A stretch of DNA of 64,000 bases from Peristeroidobacter soli (lineage in GTDB: Bacteria; Pseudomonadota; Gammaproteobacteria; Steroidobacterales; Steroidobacteraceae), in assembly GCF_004138485.1 (NCBI RefSeq), contig NZ_ML142848.1, positions 468,630 to 532,629 of the forward strand, in the 5' to 3' direction. The notes beneath the pieces are model-generated. The model did not search any database. It saw only the letters and a list, made by a program, of their open reading frames with translations, and was not told the DNA's origin. Positions 1-9,651 of this stretch are shown here, one piece after another. Positions within the stretch are counted from its first letter, which is position 1. The number at the start of each line of letters is the position of its first letter. A program made the position numbers and the translations under genes.

Positions 1-156
1 CACCGACCGACTCACGCCGTCGAACGGATTCAGACTCGACGCGTGGCGTAAGCGAGACTTCAGCGCCGCCGCCCTTCCCCGGGCGCGGCGCATTCGCTAT
101 CGTGACGCGACCTTCCTCACTTCAATGTCGCTCACCGGCGACCGACGCTGCTCACG
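1..156. other. Left window edge, no gene recognised
   Basis: I see no convincing gene here. The stretch may hold the end of an upstream gene or the leader of the membrane protein gene that follows; no clear promoter or terminator stands out. Confidence 0.4.
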
Positions 157-1197
157 ATGGAGATACCGACGCCGGCTGCCGAGCCTCAGGCCGACGAAGT
201 CGAGCCCGCGGGAAAACTGACTCGCATCGCGCGCTTCCTCGAGCGCGTTCCCTGGCTCATTCCGACCATCAGCTTCATCACGGGCGTCATCGGCTTCGTG
301 ATGGTCAAACGCGGCGCGGACCTCGCGCGCGTCATCGCCATTGCCGCGTTGGCAGGTTGGGTGTGGCTGCTCATCGAACCCCTCGTCCGTCGCTTCCTGG
401 AGCAGCGCCGCTCGGGCATCGGCAAGTTTGTATCGAACTTCCTGACACAGTCGTTGCAACAGGAAGTGCTGTTCTTCTCCCTGCCGTTTCTGTTCGGCGC
501 GTTACAGCGCGATGTCGGTCAGATCATCTTCATCGCCATCGCTGCCGCGGCTGCCCTGCTCACCGCACTGGATCCCCTCTACGAACGCTGGATCGCAGCT
601 CGCGCGGCGACGAGGCTGCTGTTTCACGCCTATTGCAGCTTGATTGTCGCAGTCGTTGTCGTGCCGATGGTCGTGCATCTGTCGCTGGAGCAGGCGCTGC
701 CACTGGCTCTCGGCGCTGTCGTCGTGTGGCTGCTGCTCACGGCACCGATGTCGCTGCGGTCCTTGCGATCGACCCGTCACAAGCTGATCTGGGTCACCTG
801 TTCCATGCTCGCACCGCTGCTGGTGTGGGTATTGCGCGCCCACGTTCCACCGGCGGGACTGGCAGTGACACAAGCTGTCATCACGCAGTCCATCGTCGAT
901 CGAACCCCCGGCCCCGCCGTGCGCTCACTGACGAGCGCCGAACTGAGCGCCGGCGTCGTCGCCTTCGCCGCGATCCGTGCGCCGAGCGGCGTCGCTCAAT
1001 CCATCATCTTCGAATGGCGCCACGCCGGCGAAGTCGAACGCATCACCGCCGAAATCCACGGCGGCAACGACAGCGGCTGGCGCACCTACTCGCGCAAGTC
1101 ACTCTTCCCTGCCAATGCGCTCGGCCGCTGGACCGTCGACGTGAGAACGCCGCAAGGTCAGCTGCTCAAGCGCATGCAATTCACAGTGCAGGACTGA
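157..1197 (+). CDS. Integral membrane protein, DUF5924/DUF2914-like
   Basis: A 346-residue protein. After a polar N-terminus (about 1-30) come some seven hydrophobic segments between residues 35 and 235. A soluble C-terminal domain (about 255-346) contains FEWRHAGEVERI and ends in a W-x-V-D-V-x-T-P-x-G-x-L-L pattern. That arrangement recalls proteins with a membrane DUF5924 part and a C-terminal DUF2914 domain. The function of that family is not known to me, and nothing in the context adds to it. It stands alone on the plus strand, and the next gene converges on it 2 bases away. The ATG used has only a weak ribosome binding site. Confidence 0.6.
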   Translation: MEIPTPAAEPQADEVEPAGKLTRIARFLERVPWLIPTISFITGVIGFVMVKRGADLARVIAIAALAGWVWLLIEPLVRRFLEQRRSGIGKFVSNFLTQSLQQEVLFFSLPFLFGALQRDVGQIIFIAIAAAAALLTALDPLYERWIAARAATRLLFHAYCSLIVAVVVVPMVVHLSLEQALPLALGAVVVWLLLTAPMSLRSLRSTRHKLIWVTCSMLAPLLVWVLRAHVPPAGLAVTQAVITQSIVDRTPGPAVRSLTSAELSAGVVAFAAIRAPSGVAQSIIFEWRHAGEVERITAEIHGGNDSGWRTYSRKSLFPANALGRWTVDVRTPQGQLLKRMQFTVQD

Positions 1198-1199
1198 CG

Positions 1200-2654
1200 C
1201 TATCGCGCCGGTTTCCGCTGGTAGTTGAGCACCGCGCCCCACGTCGTCGTCTCGGTGGCGTACGTGCGTGCGCCGAGCGAGAAATATCGACCGCTCCATG
1301 ACAACGCGAGTGAATTCGCGAATCCCGTGGACACAGGAACGGTGGCCGGCGATTCGAACACCGCGGTCTGCCGCCACTTGTTCTGCGTCTGATCGAACGC
1401 AACGACATACGGAATGCCATAAGCACCGTCGTCCTGGTCCGCGAATGCGACCAGCGATTTGCCGTGTGCGCTCAACGTCACCCGCGTGCCAAACGAGCGA
1501 CGCTCCGGCAGGTTCGGTCTGAGCACTGTGCGCGTCGGCAGCCATTGGTGGGCTGGCCGTCGATACATCCGGATCACCCCTGTCGAGCCATCCGAGGCGG
1601 CGGCGAATGGCGAGCCGATCGCCAGCGCGCGACCGTCCGCGCTCAAATCGAAACCCTCGGTCTGTCCTTCGGGCTCGTAGGCGGTGCCGCCGAAATGCGG
1701 TTCGCTGGCCGAACCCTCGAGCTCGGCGGCGAGATTCCAGCTGCCATCGTCATGTTTGTGAAACAGGTAGACGGTGTTGGCCCGATTCGGCCAACCGCCG
1801 AGGTCGAAATCTTCGGTATCGGGATTCTGCTCGGCCGCGAGCACGCCCAGTGCGCGGCCATCTTCGCTCAGACGCAGCCCCCAACCGAACCAATCGTTGC
1901 TCTGTGGCGCCGGAGCAGTCAAAGCTTCCTGCTCGCTCCAGGCACCCGCCTGTTTCGCGAACACATACACCGCACCGGCATCAGACTGAGTGACGCCGTC
2001 CGAATCGATCGATTCATACGGCGCACCGACGGCGACTACATCGCCCGCCGCGCTGATCTCGACGGTGCGTCCAAACGACGCCGAGTCCTGCGGACGGCTG
2101 GCTCGCAGCATCGTCTCTTCCGTCCACACACCGTGGCGACGCTTATAAACAAACGCCGAACCCGGCCCGGCGTCCTGGCTCGGTGCGTCGTAGCCTTCGT
2201 ACTGCGCACCCACCACGAGCACGTTGCCGGCCATGCTGAGCGCCACATCCGAGCCGAAGAAATCGTAGCCTCGAGCCGTCGGCGGCTCGAGTTTGGTTTC
2301 CAATTTCCAGCCATCGCGCGCGCGTCGATACACGTAGACCGCGCCCGACCCGTACCAGGGCCACTCGCTGCCACCGTAGTACCAAACGTCGGAAACTGCG
2401 AGGGTGCTACCGTCGCCGCTCAACGCAACTTGAATGCCGTATTGCTGATTCTTCGACTGATTGGTCGGCTCGTGATACTCGTAGTCGGAAGTCAGGAGCT
2501 TCGCGGTCCGGTTCCACGGTTGCTGACGCGACGCGTTATCGACTTTGTTCGCCGCCGGCACCGGTCGACTGAGGGGCCCTGCGGACGCGGCCCCCGTGAC
2601 CATTGCCAACGCAACGCTAGCCGCCAGGAAAACCCCTGAAATTCTCGTGCGCAC
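1200..2654 (-). CDS. Secreted FG-GAP/integrin-type beta-propeller protein
   Basis: A 484-residue exported protein. The first 25 residues form a signal peptide ending in ASA. The rest carries repeated blocks of the type S-x-D-G-x-x-L-A-V/I-G-x-P followed by G-A-V/A-Y-V-F/Y (for example around residues 65, 125, 175 and 310), as in FG-GAP (integrin alpha) propeller repeats. Such proteins usually bind ligands or sugars at the cell surface, and no catalytic motif is visible. The start is a GTG with a strong GGGGAGGGGG ribosome site just upstream. It lies 84 bases downstream of the secreted hydrolase gene on the same strand, so the two may be co-transcribed. Confidence 0.72.
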   Translation of the reverse strand: MRTRISGVFLAASVALAMVTGAASAGPLSRPVPAANKVDNASRQQPWNRTAKLLTSDYEYHEPTNQSKNQQYGIQVALSGDGSTLAVSDVWYYGGSEWPWYGSGAVYVYRRARDGWKLETKLEPPTARGYDFFGSDVALSMAGNVLVVGAQYEGYDAPSQDAGPGSAFVYKRRHGVWTEETMLRASRPQDSASFGRTVEISAAGDVVAVGAPYESIDSDGVTQSDAGAVYVFAKQAGAWSEQEALTAPAPQSNDWFGWGLRLSEDGRALGVLAAEQNPDTEDFDLGGWPNRANTVYLFHKHDDGSWNLAAELEGSASEPHFGGTAYEPEGQTEGFDLSADGRALAIGSPFAAASDGSTGVIRMYRRPAHQWLPTRTVLRPNLPERRSFGTRVTLSAHGKSLVAFADQDDGAYGIPYVVAFDQTQNKWRQTAVFESPATVPVSTGFANSLALSWSGRYFSLGARTYATETTTWGAVLNYQRKPAR

Positions 2655-2738
2655 GCCCCCTCCCCATGATCGACACTGTGGTGGGCGATGCGCCCCCTTT
2701 GCAATGTTTGACCATGGTGGAGGGTTCCTTTGCCGACG

Positions 2739-3626
2739 CTAGCGATCGGTCAAGCGCTGAAACGACACCGCCGGCACATTCGGATTCTTGTATTGCGCCG
2801 ATGTTTGATCGGACACGTGCGTGACCCCCGGCACTTTCGCCCAAGCCTGCGCTTCCGATCTGCTGTTCGCGATCACCAGCACGCGTCGATGGCCGAGATT
2901 GCCGAAAGGCTTCTTCACGTAGTTCACATGCCACGGCGACAGCGGCTTCGGATGCTCGATCACGACCCCATCGAGATAGCGCTCGGCCGAGGTGAAGTTC
3001 ATCGTGCCCGCTTCCCAGACATTGTTCGAGACGATGATGAAGTCCGGATTGATGGCGCGACGCTTCGCGTCCAGACGCCGCACCAGATCCAGGTTGCCGT
3101 TGGCGAACGCGTTCTTTTCCGACTGCGGCCAGGAGTTCCACTCGGCGAGGCTGGACCACGGCCGGACACCCACTGCATCCAGGAACACGCCATCGACCTT
3201 CTTCTCCCGCATCAAGCGCTCGACGTAGCTCACCACCCAATCGGACCAGTCCGAACCGGCGCGAATATCCGTCATGCGTGTGTTCGGCCACGGGCTGCGC
3301 TGGCCGTACGTCGGGTGCGGCCACAGCGGCACCTGGCCAATGTCGTTCATGTAGTACTGGGTGTCGAGCGCACACACGTAATGATCCGGGCGAGCAACCG
3401 GATTGACGTAGGCGAGCACTTCGGCGCCCTTCTGGCGAGCTTCCTGAAACGCGGGGTCGTTGCGATTGCAGCGTCCGGCGATGAGCATCGCGGTGGGTTT
3501 ACCGTACAGCGGTACATTGGTGACGGTCTTGAAAGCGATTCCGAGCGGGTTGGCAGCGTCGGCGTTGCCCGCGACAAAAGCGAGCGACAGCGAGACCGCT
3601 GCAGCGAATGCATGCGTCCGTAACAT
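2739..3626 (-). CDS. Secreted GH114-like putative glycoside hydrolase
   Basis: A 295-residue protein with a signal peptide (1-24, cleavage after ADA). Features of the GH114-like TIM-barrel family are visible: a strand followed by VLAYVNP, a KKVDGVFLDAVG strand with an Asp at the strand end near residue 150, IIVSNNVWE near 197, and DGVVIEHP near 218. GH114 members are endo-alpha-1,4-polygalactosaminidases, and relatives include TM1410-type proteins. The substrate cannot be read from the sequence. It precedes the FG-GAP protein gene in the same direction, suggesting a small secreted pair acting on a surface polysaccharide. Confidence 0.62.
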   Translation of the reverse strand: MLRTHAFAAAVSLSLAFVAGNADAANPLGIAFKTVTNVPLYGKPTAMLIAGRCNRNDPAFQEARQKGAEVLAYVNPVARPDHYVCALDTQYYMNDIGQVPLWPHPTYGQRSPWPNTRMTDIRAGSDWSDWVVSYVERLMREKKVDGVFLDAVGVRPWSSLAEWNSWPQSEKNAFANGNLDLVRRLDAKRRAINPDFIIVSNNVWEAGTMNFTSAERYLDGVVIEHPKPLSPWHVNYVKKPFGNLGHRRVLVIANSRSEAQAWAKVPGVTHVSDQTSAQYKNPNVPAVSFQRLTDR

Positions 3627-3816
3627 GGGTCGAGTCCCCTAGGCAGATTGTTTGTAGAAACCGCTGAGCCCGGACTACGCAAACTCTTTCTGGGAATTGG
3701 CGCGTGCCCGGTGATTCATTGGGCGTGCGCGGGGAACTTATTCGCGCGCGCCAGCGTTATGCAAACTGTCGCCGCGGTTCTACGCTGAATTTTTTCTACG
3801 AATAAATTTCAAACAT
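3627..3816. other. Intergenic gap between GH114-like gene and M28 peptidase
   Basis: A short non-coding gap that is more AT-rich towards the peptidase stop (around 3785-3820). It should contain the promoter for the minus-strand hydrolase gene; no clear consensus was identified. Confidence 0.4.
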
Positions 3817-5475
3817 TCAGCGCTGCGACTCCGAACGTTCCCGAATCGCGTGAAATTCAGAGTCCGAGCGCCATTGCGGCCAGCGTCGTGAGTTGGCGAG
3901 ATCGCCTGCGATGGTGTGAAACAATTCGACATCCTGAGCAGCGCCGCGCAAATCCCAGCTCGCCTCCCAGGTATCGCAAGTCTGGTGATAGCAGCGCATG
4001 TAGTCGGTCAGCCACTTTTCGCCGGCCGCTCGACCGCCCTCGCGCAGATCTGGCGCACCACTGAGCGCCATCAACAACAGCACTGGCACGCCTTGTCTTG
4101 CCAGCGAGAAATGATCGGCGCGATAAAACAAGCCGCGCTCCGGCAGCGTCTCCGGCGTGATGGTTCTATCCTGTTTCGCGGCCGCTCGCGCGAGGTCGTC
4201 TTCGAGTTCGCTCTGCCCCGCGCCCACCAGCAACACGTCGCGCGACAGCCCCGCGGTCTGCAGGACATCGAGCGTCAGATTCGCCACAGTCTTCGGCAAC
4301 GGATACACCGGATTCGACGCGTAGGCCTGCGATCCGATGAGACCGCGCTCCTCGGCCGTCCAAGCCGCGAACACCATCGTGCGCTTCGGGCGAGACTCAG
4401 TCTTGAAGAGGCGAGCCAACTCCATCACGCCGGCAGTACCGAGCGCGTCGTCGTTCGCACCCGGCCGAACCTTTCGTCCTTGCGCATCCGGCGCGCCGAG
4501 GCCGTACGCATCCCAATGCGCCGACATCATCACGACCTCGTCGGGATGTTCACTACCCGTGATCTTCGCCAGTACGTTGTGGCTGATGCTCTTGGTGGTC
4601 GCCACCGGCACGTCCGCAGTGAACGTCGCGCCCTTCAATTCCACGGGTTTGAAATCCGCGCTGCGTGCTTTCCGGCGCAACTCGCTCAGATCCAGGCCGG
4701 CGCTACGAAACAACTCTGTCGCCGCTTCGCCTTCCAGCCATCCCTGCAATTTCACGGTCGGCGGCGCCTTCGAAGCATCCGGATACACCAGCGCATAGTT
4801 CTCGCCGCCCGGCGCGGTGACTGTCGACCAGCCGTAGCCGGCGCCGTCGGTGTCGTGAACGATGAGCGCCGCGACTGCGCCCCGCCTCGCCGCTTCTTCG
4901 TACTTGTAGGACCAGCGACCGTAGTAGGTCATACGACGCGAGCCGAACTTTCCAGCGACGGTCTCGCCCGGCTGCGCGGAGAAGTCCGGATCGTTGACCA
5001 GACACACCAGGACCTTGCCGCGCAGATCGACGCCTTTGAAGTCGTCCCATCGACGCTCCGGCGCGGTCACGCCGTAGCCCACGAACACCATTGGCGCGCC
5101 TTCGATCGTCAGCTTCTGTGAATCCCGGACGGTGCTGAAATAGATGTTCTTGGCCTGGGTCAGGGGCTGCGCCTTGCCGTCGATGGTCACCTGCAAAGTC
5201 CGCGGCGTTTCGATCTGAGTTCGCAGCAGCGGCACTTCCTGCGTCCAGGAGCCCTTGGCGCCGCCTGGCTCCAGGCCGTAACTACGAAATGCCTCGACCA
5301 GATAATTGACCGTTTTGGTCTCGCCCGCCGTCCCCGGCGCGCGTCCCTCGAACTCATCCGAAGCGAGCACGCGAACCACATCCGACATGCGTTTTGCATC
5401 GACGGCTTCGGCGGAGACGGCGCTGAACGGAACGCAGCCGATCAGCACCGCGAAGCCAGCAAGATGGGTCTTCAT
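3817..5475 (-). CDS. Secreted M28-family zinc metallopeptidase
   Basis: A 552-residue peptidase with an N-terminal signal peptide (MKTHLAGF...SAVSA). A PA insert (about 135-255) precedes the M28 catalytic domain (about 300-500). The metal ligands of the family can be read in order: H and D in SAHWDAYG, D in GANDDALGTAG, E-E in AEERGLIGSQAY, a further D region, and H in RADHFSLARQG. Members are aminopeptidases or dipeptidases of the periplasm or outside. The ATG at 5475 begins the signal peptide; an earlier in-frame ATG at 5484 and a start at 5502 are possible. It is divergent from the siderophore receptor gene. Confidence 0.85.
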   Translation of the reverse strand: MKTHLAGFAVLIGCVPFSAVSAEAVDAKRMSDVVRVLASDEFEGRAPGTAGETKTVNYLVEAFRSYGLEPGGAKGSWTQEVPLLRTQIETPRTLQVTIDGKAQPLTQAKNIYFSTVRDSQKLTIEGAPMVFVGYGVTAPERRWDDFKGVDLRGKVLVCLVNDPDFSAQPGETVAGKFGSRRMTYYGRWSYKYEEAARRGAVAALIVHDTDGAGYGWSTVTAPGGENYALVYPDASKAPPTVKLQGWLEGEAATELFRSAGLDLSELRRKARSADFKPVELKGATFTADVPVATTKSISHNVLAKITGSEHPDEVVMMSAHWDAYGLGAPDAQGRKVRPGANDDALGTAGVMELARLFKTESRPKRTMVFAAWTAEERGLIGSQAYASNPVYPLPKTVANLTLDVLQTAGLSRDVLLVGAGQSELEDDLARAAAKQDRTITPETLPERGLFYRADHFSLARQGVPVLLLMALSGAPDLREGGRAAGEKWLTDYMRCYHQTCDTWEASWDLRGAAQDVELFHTIAGDLANSRRWPQWRSDSEFHAIRERSESQR

Positions 5476-5491
5476 AATTTGCATGTCAGTC

Positions 5492-5510
5492 GAGAATCGC
5501 AATCATTGCG
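5492..5510. promoter_or_regulatory. Possible Fur box upstream of siderophore receptor
   Basis: GAGAATCGCAATCATTGCG matches the 19-base Fur consensus (GATAATGATAATCATTATC) at about 12 positions, including the central AATCATT. It sits between the divergent peptidase and TonB receptor genes, about 110 bases before the receptor ATG. Iron control would fit the receptor, but the match is modest and this remains a guess. Confidence 0.3.
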
Positions 5511-5618
5511 CCGCTGCCCAAGTTATCACACAGGGCATGCCGCCAGCTCCTGCGACCCGCTTCGGGTTCGCATATCGCCAGCCCGTCGCTGCACGATCAA
5601 TCAACAAGAGCTGGCCTC

Positions 5619-7748
5619 ATGAATAAATTTCGCTCCGCCGTCCCGGCATGTACGTTTGCGCTCGCCGCCCTGCCCTTCGTCGCGATGTCTCAGGAAGCGT
5701 CGAAGGAACAGACCCTGTCCACGATCAAGGTGCAGGCAGCAGAAGCCACCGATGCATCGACTGAAGGCACGGGTTACGCCGCGCCCGCCACCACGCTGGG
5801 CAAGGACACGCGGCCGCTGCGAGAGCTGCCTCACTCGGTGACCATCATCACGCGCGAGCAACTCACCGATCAGAACCTCACCACGGTCGAGTCGGCGCTG
5901 AAGAACGTCACCGGCGTCACCATCCAACGCTACGACGCCACGGGCACCTATACGCAGTTCATGGCGCGTGGCTATGCCGCCGACACCTATCAGCTCGACG
6001 GTCTGACGGTGCAGACCGATACCAACGGCATCTACTTCGATCTCGCGGCTTACGATCGTGTCGAAGTACAACGTGGCGCCGCCGGCCTGTTCAGTGGCGC
6101 GGGTGAACCGGGTGTCACGGTAAACATGGCCCGCAAACGCGCCTGGTCGGACTTCCGACTCGATGGCGGACTGACCGTCGGCTCCTGGAACGAGCGTCGT
6201 CTCGATCTGGATCTCAACGCCCCACTGAACGACGACGGCTCGGTGCGAGGCCGCGTCGTCGGCGTGGTGCAGAACTTCGACACCTTCATGGACGGCATCG
6301 ACGACAACAAGAAACGTCTGATCTACGGCACGCTGGAAACCGATCTCGGCGAGCAGACCACGCTGTCGCTGGGAGTGACCTGGCAAAACGTCGACACCGT
6401 GTTGTCGCGCGGCCTGCCGACCTTCGCGAACGCTCAACTCATCGATATGCCGCGTTCGACCATGCCGGTGATGGATTGGAACTATCAGGAGCTGGATTCG
6501 AAGAGCGCCTTCGTCGAGCTGGAACATCGAGGTGATGACGACGCGCTGTTCAAAGTGGCCCTGCGCCACCTGCAGCGTAAGAACGAGGCCGCGTATCTGG
6601 ATCCGTCCATTCCCACCGCCGACGGCACGATGAACGCGCTGTCCGTGTCGGCGTTCGAACGCGACGACGCCGACAGCAGCTTCGACGTTTACTACAGCAA
6701 GCCGCTGACCTGGGGCGGCCAAACCCACAACCTGCTCATCGGCGCCGACTATCGTCGTTCGAAGAACGAGACCGACTACGCCCCGTACAGCGGGCTCATC
6801 AACGGCTCGATCAATTTGTTCGACGTCGATCATCGCGCCATCCCGAAACCGGACTTCGACTTGAGCGTGAACGTCACGGATACCGAGGTCACGTCCTACG
6901 GCACGTATGCCCAGCTGCGCTACAAAGTTGCCTCGGCCTGGACGCTGATCGGTGGCGGTCGTTTGAGCTGGTGGGAATCCGAGACCGTGACCAACGCCGT
7001 GCCGAGCGGCTTCGACGCGGACGCGGAATTCACGCCATATGTCGCCGCCATCGTCGATGTCACGCCGTCCATCGCCCTGTACACGAGCTACAACGAGATC
7101 TTCAAACCCCAGAATGCCCGCACGGTTTCTGGAGAGCAGATCGAGCCGCGCACCGGCCGCCAGGTGGAGCTGGGCTTGAAGGGTGAAGCCATCGAAGGTC
7201 AGTTGCTGTACACGGCCGCGATCTATCGACTCATCGATGAGAACCGCGCCATCGCCGATCCCGCGAACCTCACTTTCTCCATCCCGTCCGGTAAAGCCCG
7301 CGCGCAAGGCTTCGAGGTCGACACTCGCGGCGAGATCACTCCGCAATGGTCAGTCAGCGCCGGCTACGCGTACACCGAAACAAAATATCTGCGCAGCACT
7401 CCAGCCCAGCAAGGTCAGCCGATCAGCTCCTTCACGCCGAAGCACAGCGGCAATCTGTGGGTTCATCACGCACTGAGTGAAAGCATCGTGCGCGGCGTGG
7501 AGATCGGCTTTGGGTTGAGATCGGTCAGCGACTTCTATAACGGCACCGGTGCCCAGCTAATCCGGGGACCGGGTTACACCGTGTTCCAGCTCGGCGCCAG
7601 CTACGACATCACGCCGAAGTATCGACTGTCCTTCAACGTGGACAATCTGTTCGACAAGAGCTACTGGGAAAAAGTCAGCGGGCCCACTCGACAGAACTTC
7701 TTCGGTGAGCCGCGCCGCATCTCGGTATCGCTGCGAGGATCGCTGTAA
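5619..7748 (+). CDS. TonB-dependent siderophore receptor
   Basis: A 709-residue outer membrane receptor with a signal peptide (1-23). Next comes a TonB-box-like stretch near STIKVQA. The plug domain (about 60-165) carries the typical LPHSVTIITREQL and ESALKNVTGVT motifs. The beta-barrel (about 180-709) ends in a strand with the C-terminal pattern RRISVSLRGSL. The plug and barrel resemble the FhuE/FpvA-type ferric siderophore receptors. It would import iron-siderophore complexes using TonB energy. No siderophore synthesis or ABC uptake genes lie nearby, so it may serve xenosiderophores. A possible Fur site lies upstream. Confidence 0.88.
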   Translation: MNKFRSAVPACTFALAALPFVAMSQEASKEQTLSTIKVQAAEATDASTEGTGYAAPATTLGKDTRPLRELPHSVTIITREQLTDQNLTTVESALKNVTGVTIQRYDATGTYTQFMARGYAADTYQLDGLTVQTDTNGIYFDLAAYDRVEVQRGAAGLFSGAGEPGVTVNMARKRAWSDFRLDGGLTVGSWNERRLDLDLNAPLNDDGSVRGRVVGVVQNFDTFMDGIDDNKKRLIYGTLETDLGEQTTLSLGVTWQNVDTVLSRGLPTFANAQLIDMPRSTMPVMDWNYQELDSKSAFVELEHRGDDDALFKVALRHLQRKNEAAYLDPSIPTADGTMNALSVSAFERDDADSSFDVYYSKPLTWGGQTHNLLIGADYRRSKNETDYAPYSGLINGSINLFDVDHRAIPKPDFDLSVNVTDTEVTSYGTYAQLRYKVASAWTLIGGGRLSWWESETVTNAVPSGFDADAEFTPYVAAIVDVTPSIALYTSYNEIFKPQNARTVSGEQIEPRTGRQVELGLKGEAIEGQLLYTAAIYRLIDENRAIADPANLTFSIPSGKARAQGFEVDTRGEITPQWSVSAGYAYTETKYLRSTPAQQGQPISSFTPKHSGNLWVHHALSESIVRGVEIGFGLRSVSDFYNGTGAQLIRGPGYTVFQLGASYDITPKYRLSFNVDNLFDKSYWEKVSGPTRQNFFGEPRRISVSLRGSL

Positions 7749-7785
7749 CGGTCAGCGCGCTGCCCGCCGTGCCGCTCGACGCAAC

Positions 7786-9429
7786 TCAAGCGGCGCGCCG
7801 GTTCCCGCTACGAAACGCCACAACCGACCGGCCGCCGGACGATCCGAGCGACTTCGAGGCCGCATCAACCCCTCGCTGCAGAGTGAATGCGGAGATGGCG
7901 CCCATCATGATCCGCGACTGTTGCTGCAACTCCTCGGCAGTCTCGGCCAGTTCCTGGATCATCTGCGCGTCGCGTTGAGTCACTTCGTCCATTTGGCGAA
8001 CCGCGGCGTTGATTTGCTCGATGCCGGCCGACTGCTGCTGGCCGGCACTGTCGATCTCCTCGATCACCTCCGCCACCTGTCGAACCGCGGCGACGACCTG
8101 CCGCATTGCTTCGTCCGCCTGCCCCGCCAATTCACCGCCGTGTTCGACCGTCAAGCTCGCGGCGCCGATCAACTCGCGAATCTCCTTCGCCGATGCCGCC
8201 GAGCGTTGCGCGAGATTGCGCACTTCCTGCGCCACGACCGCGAATCCTCGTCCCTGCTCGCCGGCCCGAGCGGCCTCCACCGCTGCATTCAGCGCCAGCA
8301 GATTGGTTTGAAATGCGATGCCGTCGATGATGCCCACGATCTCACCGATCCGCTGCGATGAGCGCGCGATAGCGCTCATCGTTTCATGCATCTGCGTCAC
8401 GACCTCCCGGCCGCGCCCGGTTTTGATCGAACATTCCTGCGCGAGCTGTGCCGCCTGCTGCGTGCTCGCAGCGTTGCGAGCCACCGTCGCGGAGAGTTGT
8501 TCGAGCGAGGCCGCCGTTTCTTCCAGGCTCGCCGCGTTCTCCGTAGCGCGCTCGGAAATCTCGTCGATGGAGTCGCTGACCGTACCGACTCCGCCGCTGA
8601 GCCCGGTCGCGGCGGTCAGGTTGTCCTTGAGCACGCCGTCGAGCTTCACTCTCAATTGTTCGAATGCCAGCGCGACCCGCGCGATGCAGATCGGTCCGAG
8701 TTCTTCGATACGGCTGCGGGTATCTCCCGCAACGAGCCGGAAAGCGGTGGCTTGCAATGCCAGCAGCGCTCCGACCACGCTGACCTGCGTATAGATGAGC
8801 GCGCCCACGGCGATCAGCGTGCCGAGCACGCTCGCCAACGCGGCGACGCCCCAACCTTCCATCGCCACGCTGCGTAAGCCGACAAAGCCTTGCAGGAGAA
8901 TGAGTGCCCCCATGACCACCCAGGCGCTGGCCCGAAGCGATGGACTCAGCATGCGTTGGAATGCGCCCTGCAACGACGCATCCACCACGCGACCTTCCCG
9001 GATCCGCAGGCTGCGGGCCGAGCCGGAGCGAAACTTTGCATAGATCCGTTCCGCCGCGGCTATCTCATCGCGTGTCGGTTTCACGCGTACCGACATATAA
9101 CCGATGGTCCTTCCCTCCTGCATCATGGGCGTGACGTTGGCGCGCACCCAGTAGAAACCGCCATCCTTGCGTCGGTTCTTCACGATGCCGGTCCAGCTCC
9201 TGCCGGCCCGGATGGTGCGCCACAGATCGGCGAATGCTTCGCGCGGCATGTCCGGATGCCGGACGATATTCTGAGGCTGCCCCATGCACTCCTCCAGCGT
9301 GTACTGGCTGCTGGTCAGGAACGCGGGGTTGGCGTAAGTGATACGACTGTCCGGATCGGTGTGCGTAATGATCACCTCATCCTCGGGCAGGACGTATTCC
9401 GTCGGCGTCGCATTGTGGTTCGAATACAT
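7786..9429 (-). CDS. Aer-like PAS methyl-accepting chemotaxis protein
   Basis: A 547-residue chemoreceptor. An N-terminal PAS domain (about 10-125) has the Aer-type motifs [21 protein letters not shown] and [17 protein letters not shown]. Two hydrophobic segments lie at about 170-215. The cytoplasmic signalling domain (about 280-510) has the conserved hairpin tip [20 protein letters not shown] followed by [17 protein letters not shown]. Aer proteins sense redox state through FAD in the PAS domain and steer motility to energy-rich conditions. The start chosen has GAAGAGGAA seven bases upstream; a longer frame to 9516 lacks domain support. It converges with the siderophore receptor gene. Confidence 0.86.
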   Translation of the reverse strand: MYSNHNATPTEYVLPEDEVIITHTDPDSRITYANPAFLTSSQYTLEECMGQPQNIVRHPDMPREAFADLWRTIRAGRSWTGIVKNRRKDGGFYWVRANVTPMMQEGRTIGYMSVRVKPTRDEIAAAERIYAKFRSGSARSLRIREGRVVDASLQGAFQRMLSPSLRASAWVVMGALILLQGFVGLRSVAMEGWGVAALASVLGTLIAVGALIYTQVSVVGALLALQATAFRLVAGDTRSRIEELGPICIARVALAFEQLRVKLDGVLKDNLTAATGLSGGVGTVSDSIDEISERATENAASLEETAASLEQLSATVARNAASTQQAAQLAQECSIKTGRGREVVTQMHETMSAIARSSQRIGEIVGIIDGIAFQTNLLALNAAVEAARAGEQGRGFAVVAQEVRNLAQRSAASAKEIRELIGAASLTVEHGGELAGQADEAMRQVVAAVRQVAEVIEEIDSAGQQQSAGIEQINAAVRQMDEVTQRDAQMIQELAETAEELQQQSRIMMGAISAFTLQRGVDAASKSLGSSGGRSVVAFRSGNRRAA

Positions 9430-9651
9430 GTGATGTTCCTCTTCACCGGAGCGCAGCGGTGTCAATCCGATGCGTGCTGAGGAAATTTTCGTCCTCCGGC
9501 AGCGACGATTGAGCAACGCGGCCAGGCATCGTCTGCAATTGCGACCAGTAACGCAGATTCCGGGGCGGCGCGGCGGCGGGTTCGCAAAGTTGATTGAGCA
9601 TTACAACCAGTTGTGGCCGGCGACGCCGGCTGCCGAAGCGCGCCGTGACGC
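9430..9651. other. Intergenic region between chemoreceptor and Csu operon end
   Basis: About 220 bases between the chemoreceptor start and the stop of the Csu tip gene, both on the minus strand. It should hold the chemoreceptor promoter and the 3' end of the Csu transcript (hairpin noted separately). No gene is seen. Confidence 0.4.
9616..9630 (-). terminator. Hairpin downstream of the Csu operon
   Basis: A perfect GCCGGC-GAC-GCCGGC hairpin begins 22 bases after the stop of the last Csu gene. There is no T-run after it on the minus strand, so intrinsic termination is uncertain; it could simply protect the 3' end of the transcript. Confidence 0.28.

Noticed and set aside
9..156. Possible tail of an upstream gene at the left edge
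   Set aside because: No recognisable protein pattern in any frame.
102..1301. Long plus-strand frame rich in Arg and Ser overlapping the membrane protein
   Set aside because: Another reading frame of the same DNA; the composition is typical of a GC-rich shadow and no domain is visible.
5601..7346. 581-codon minus-strand frame opposite the siderophore receptor
   Set aside because: Antisense shadow of a well-supported TonB receptor; no family pattern.
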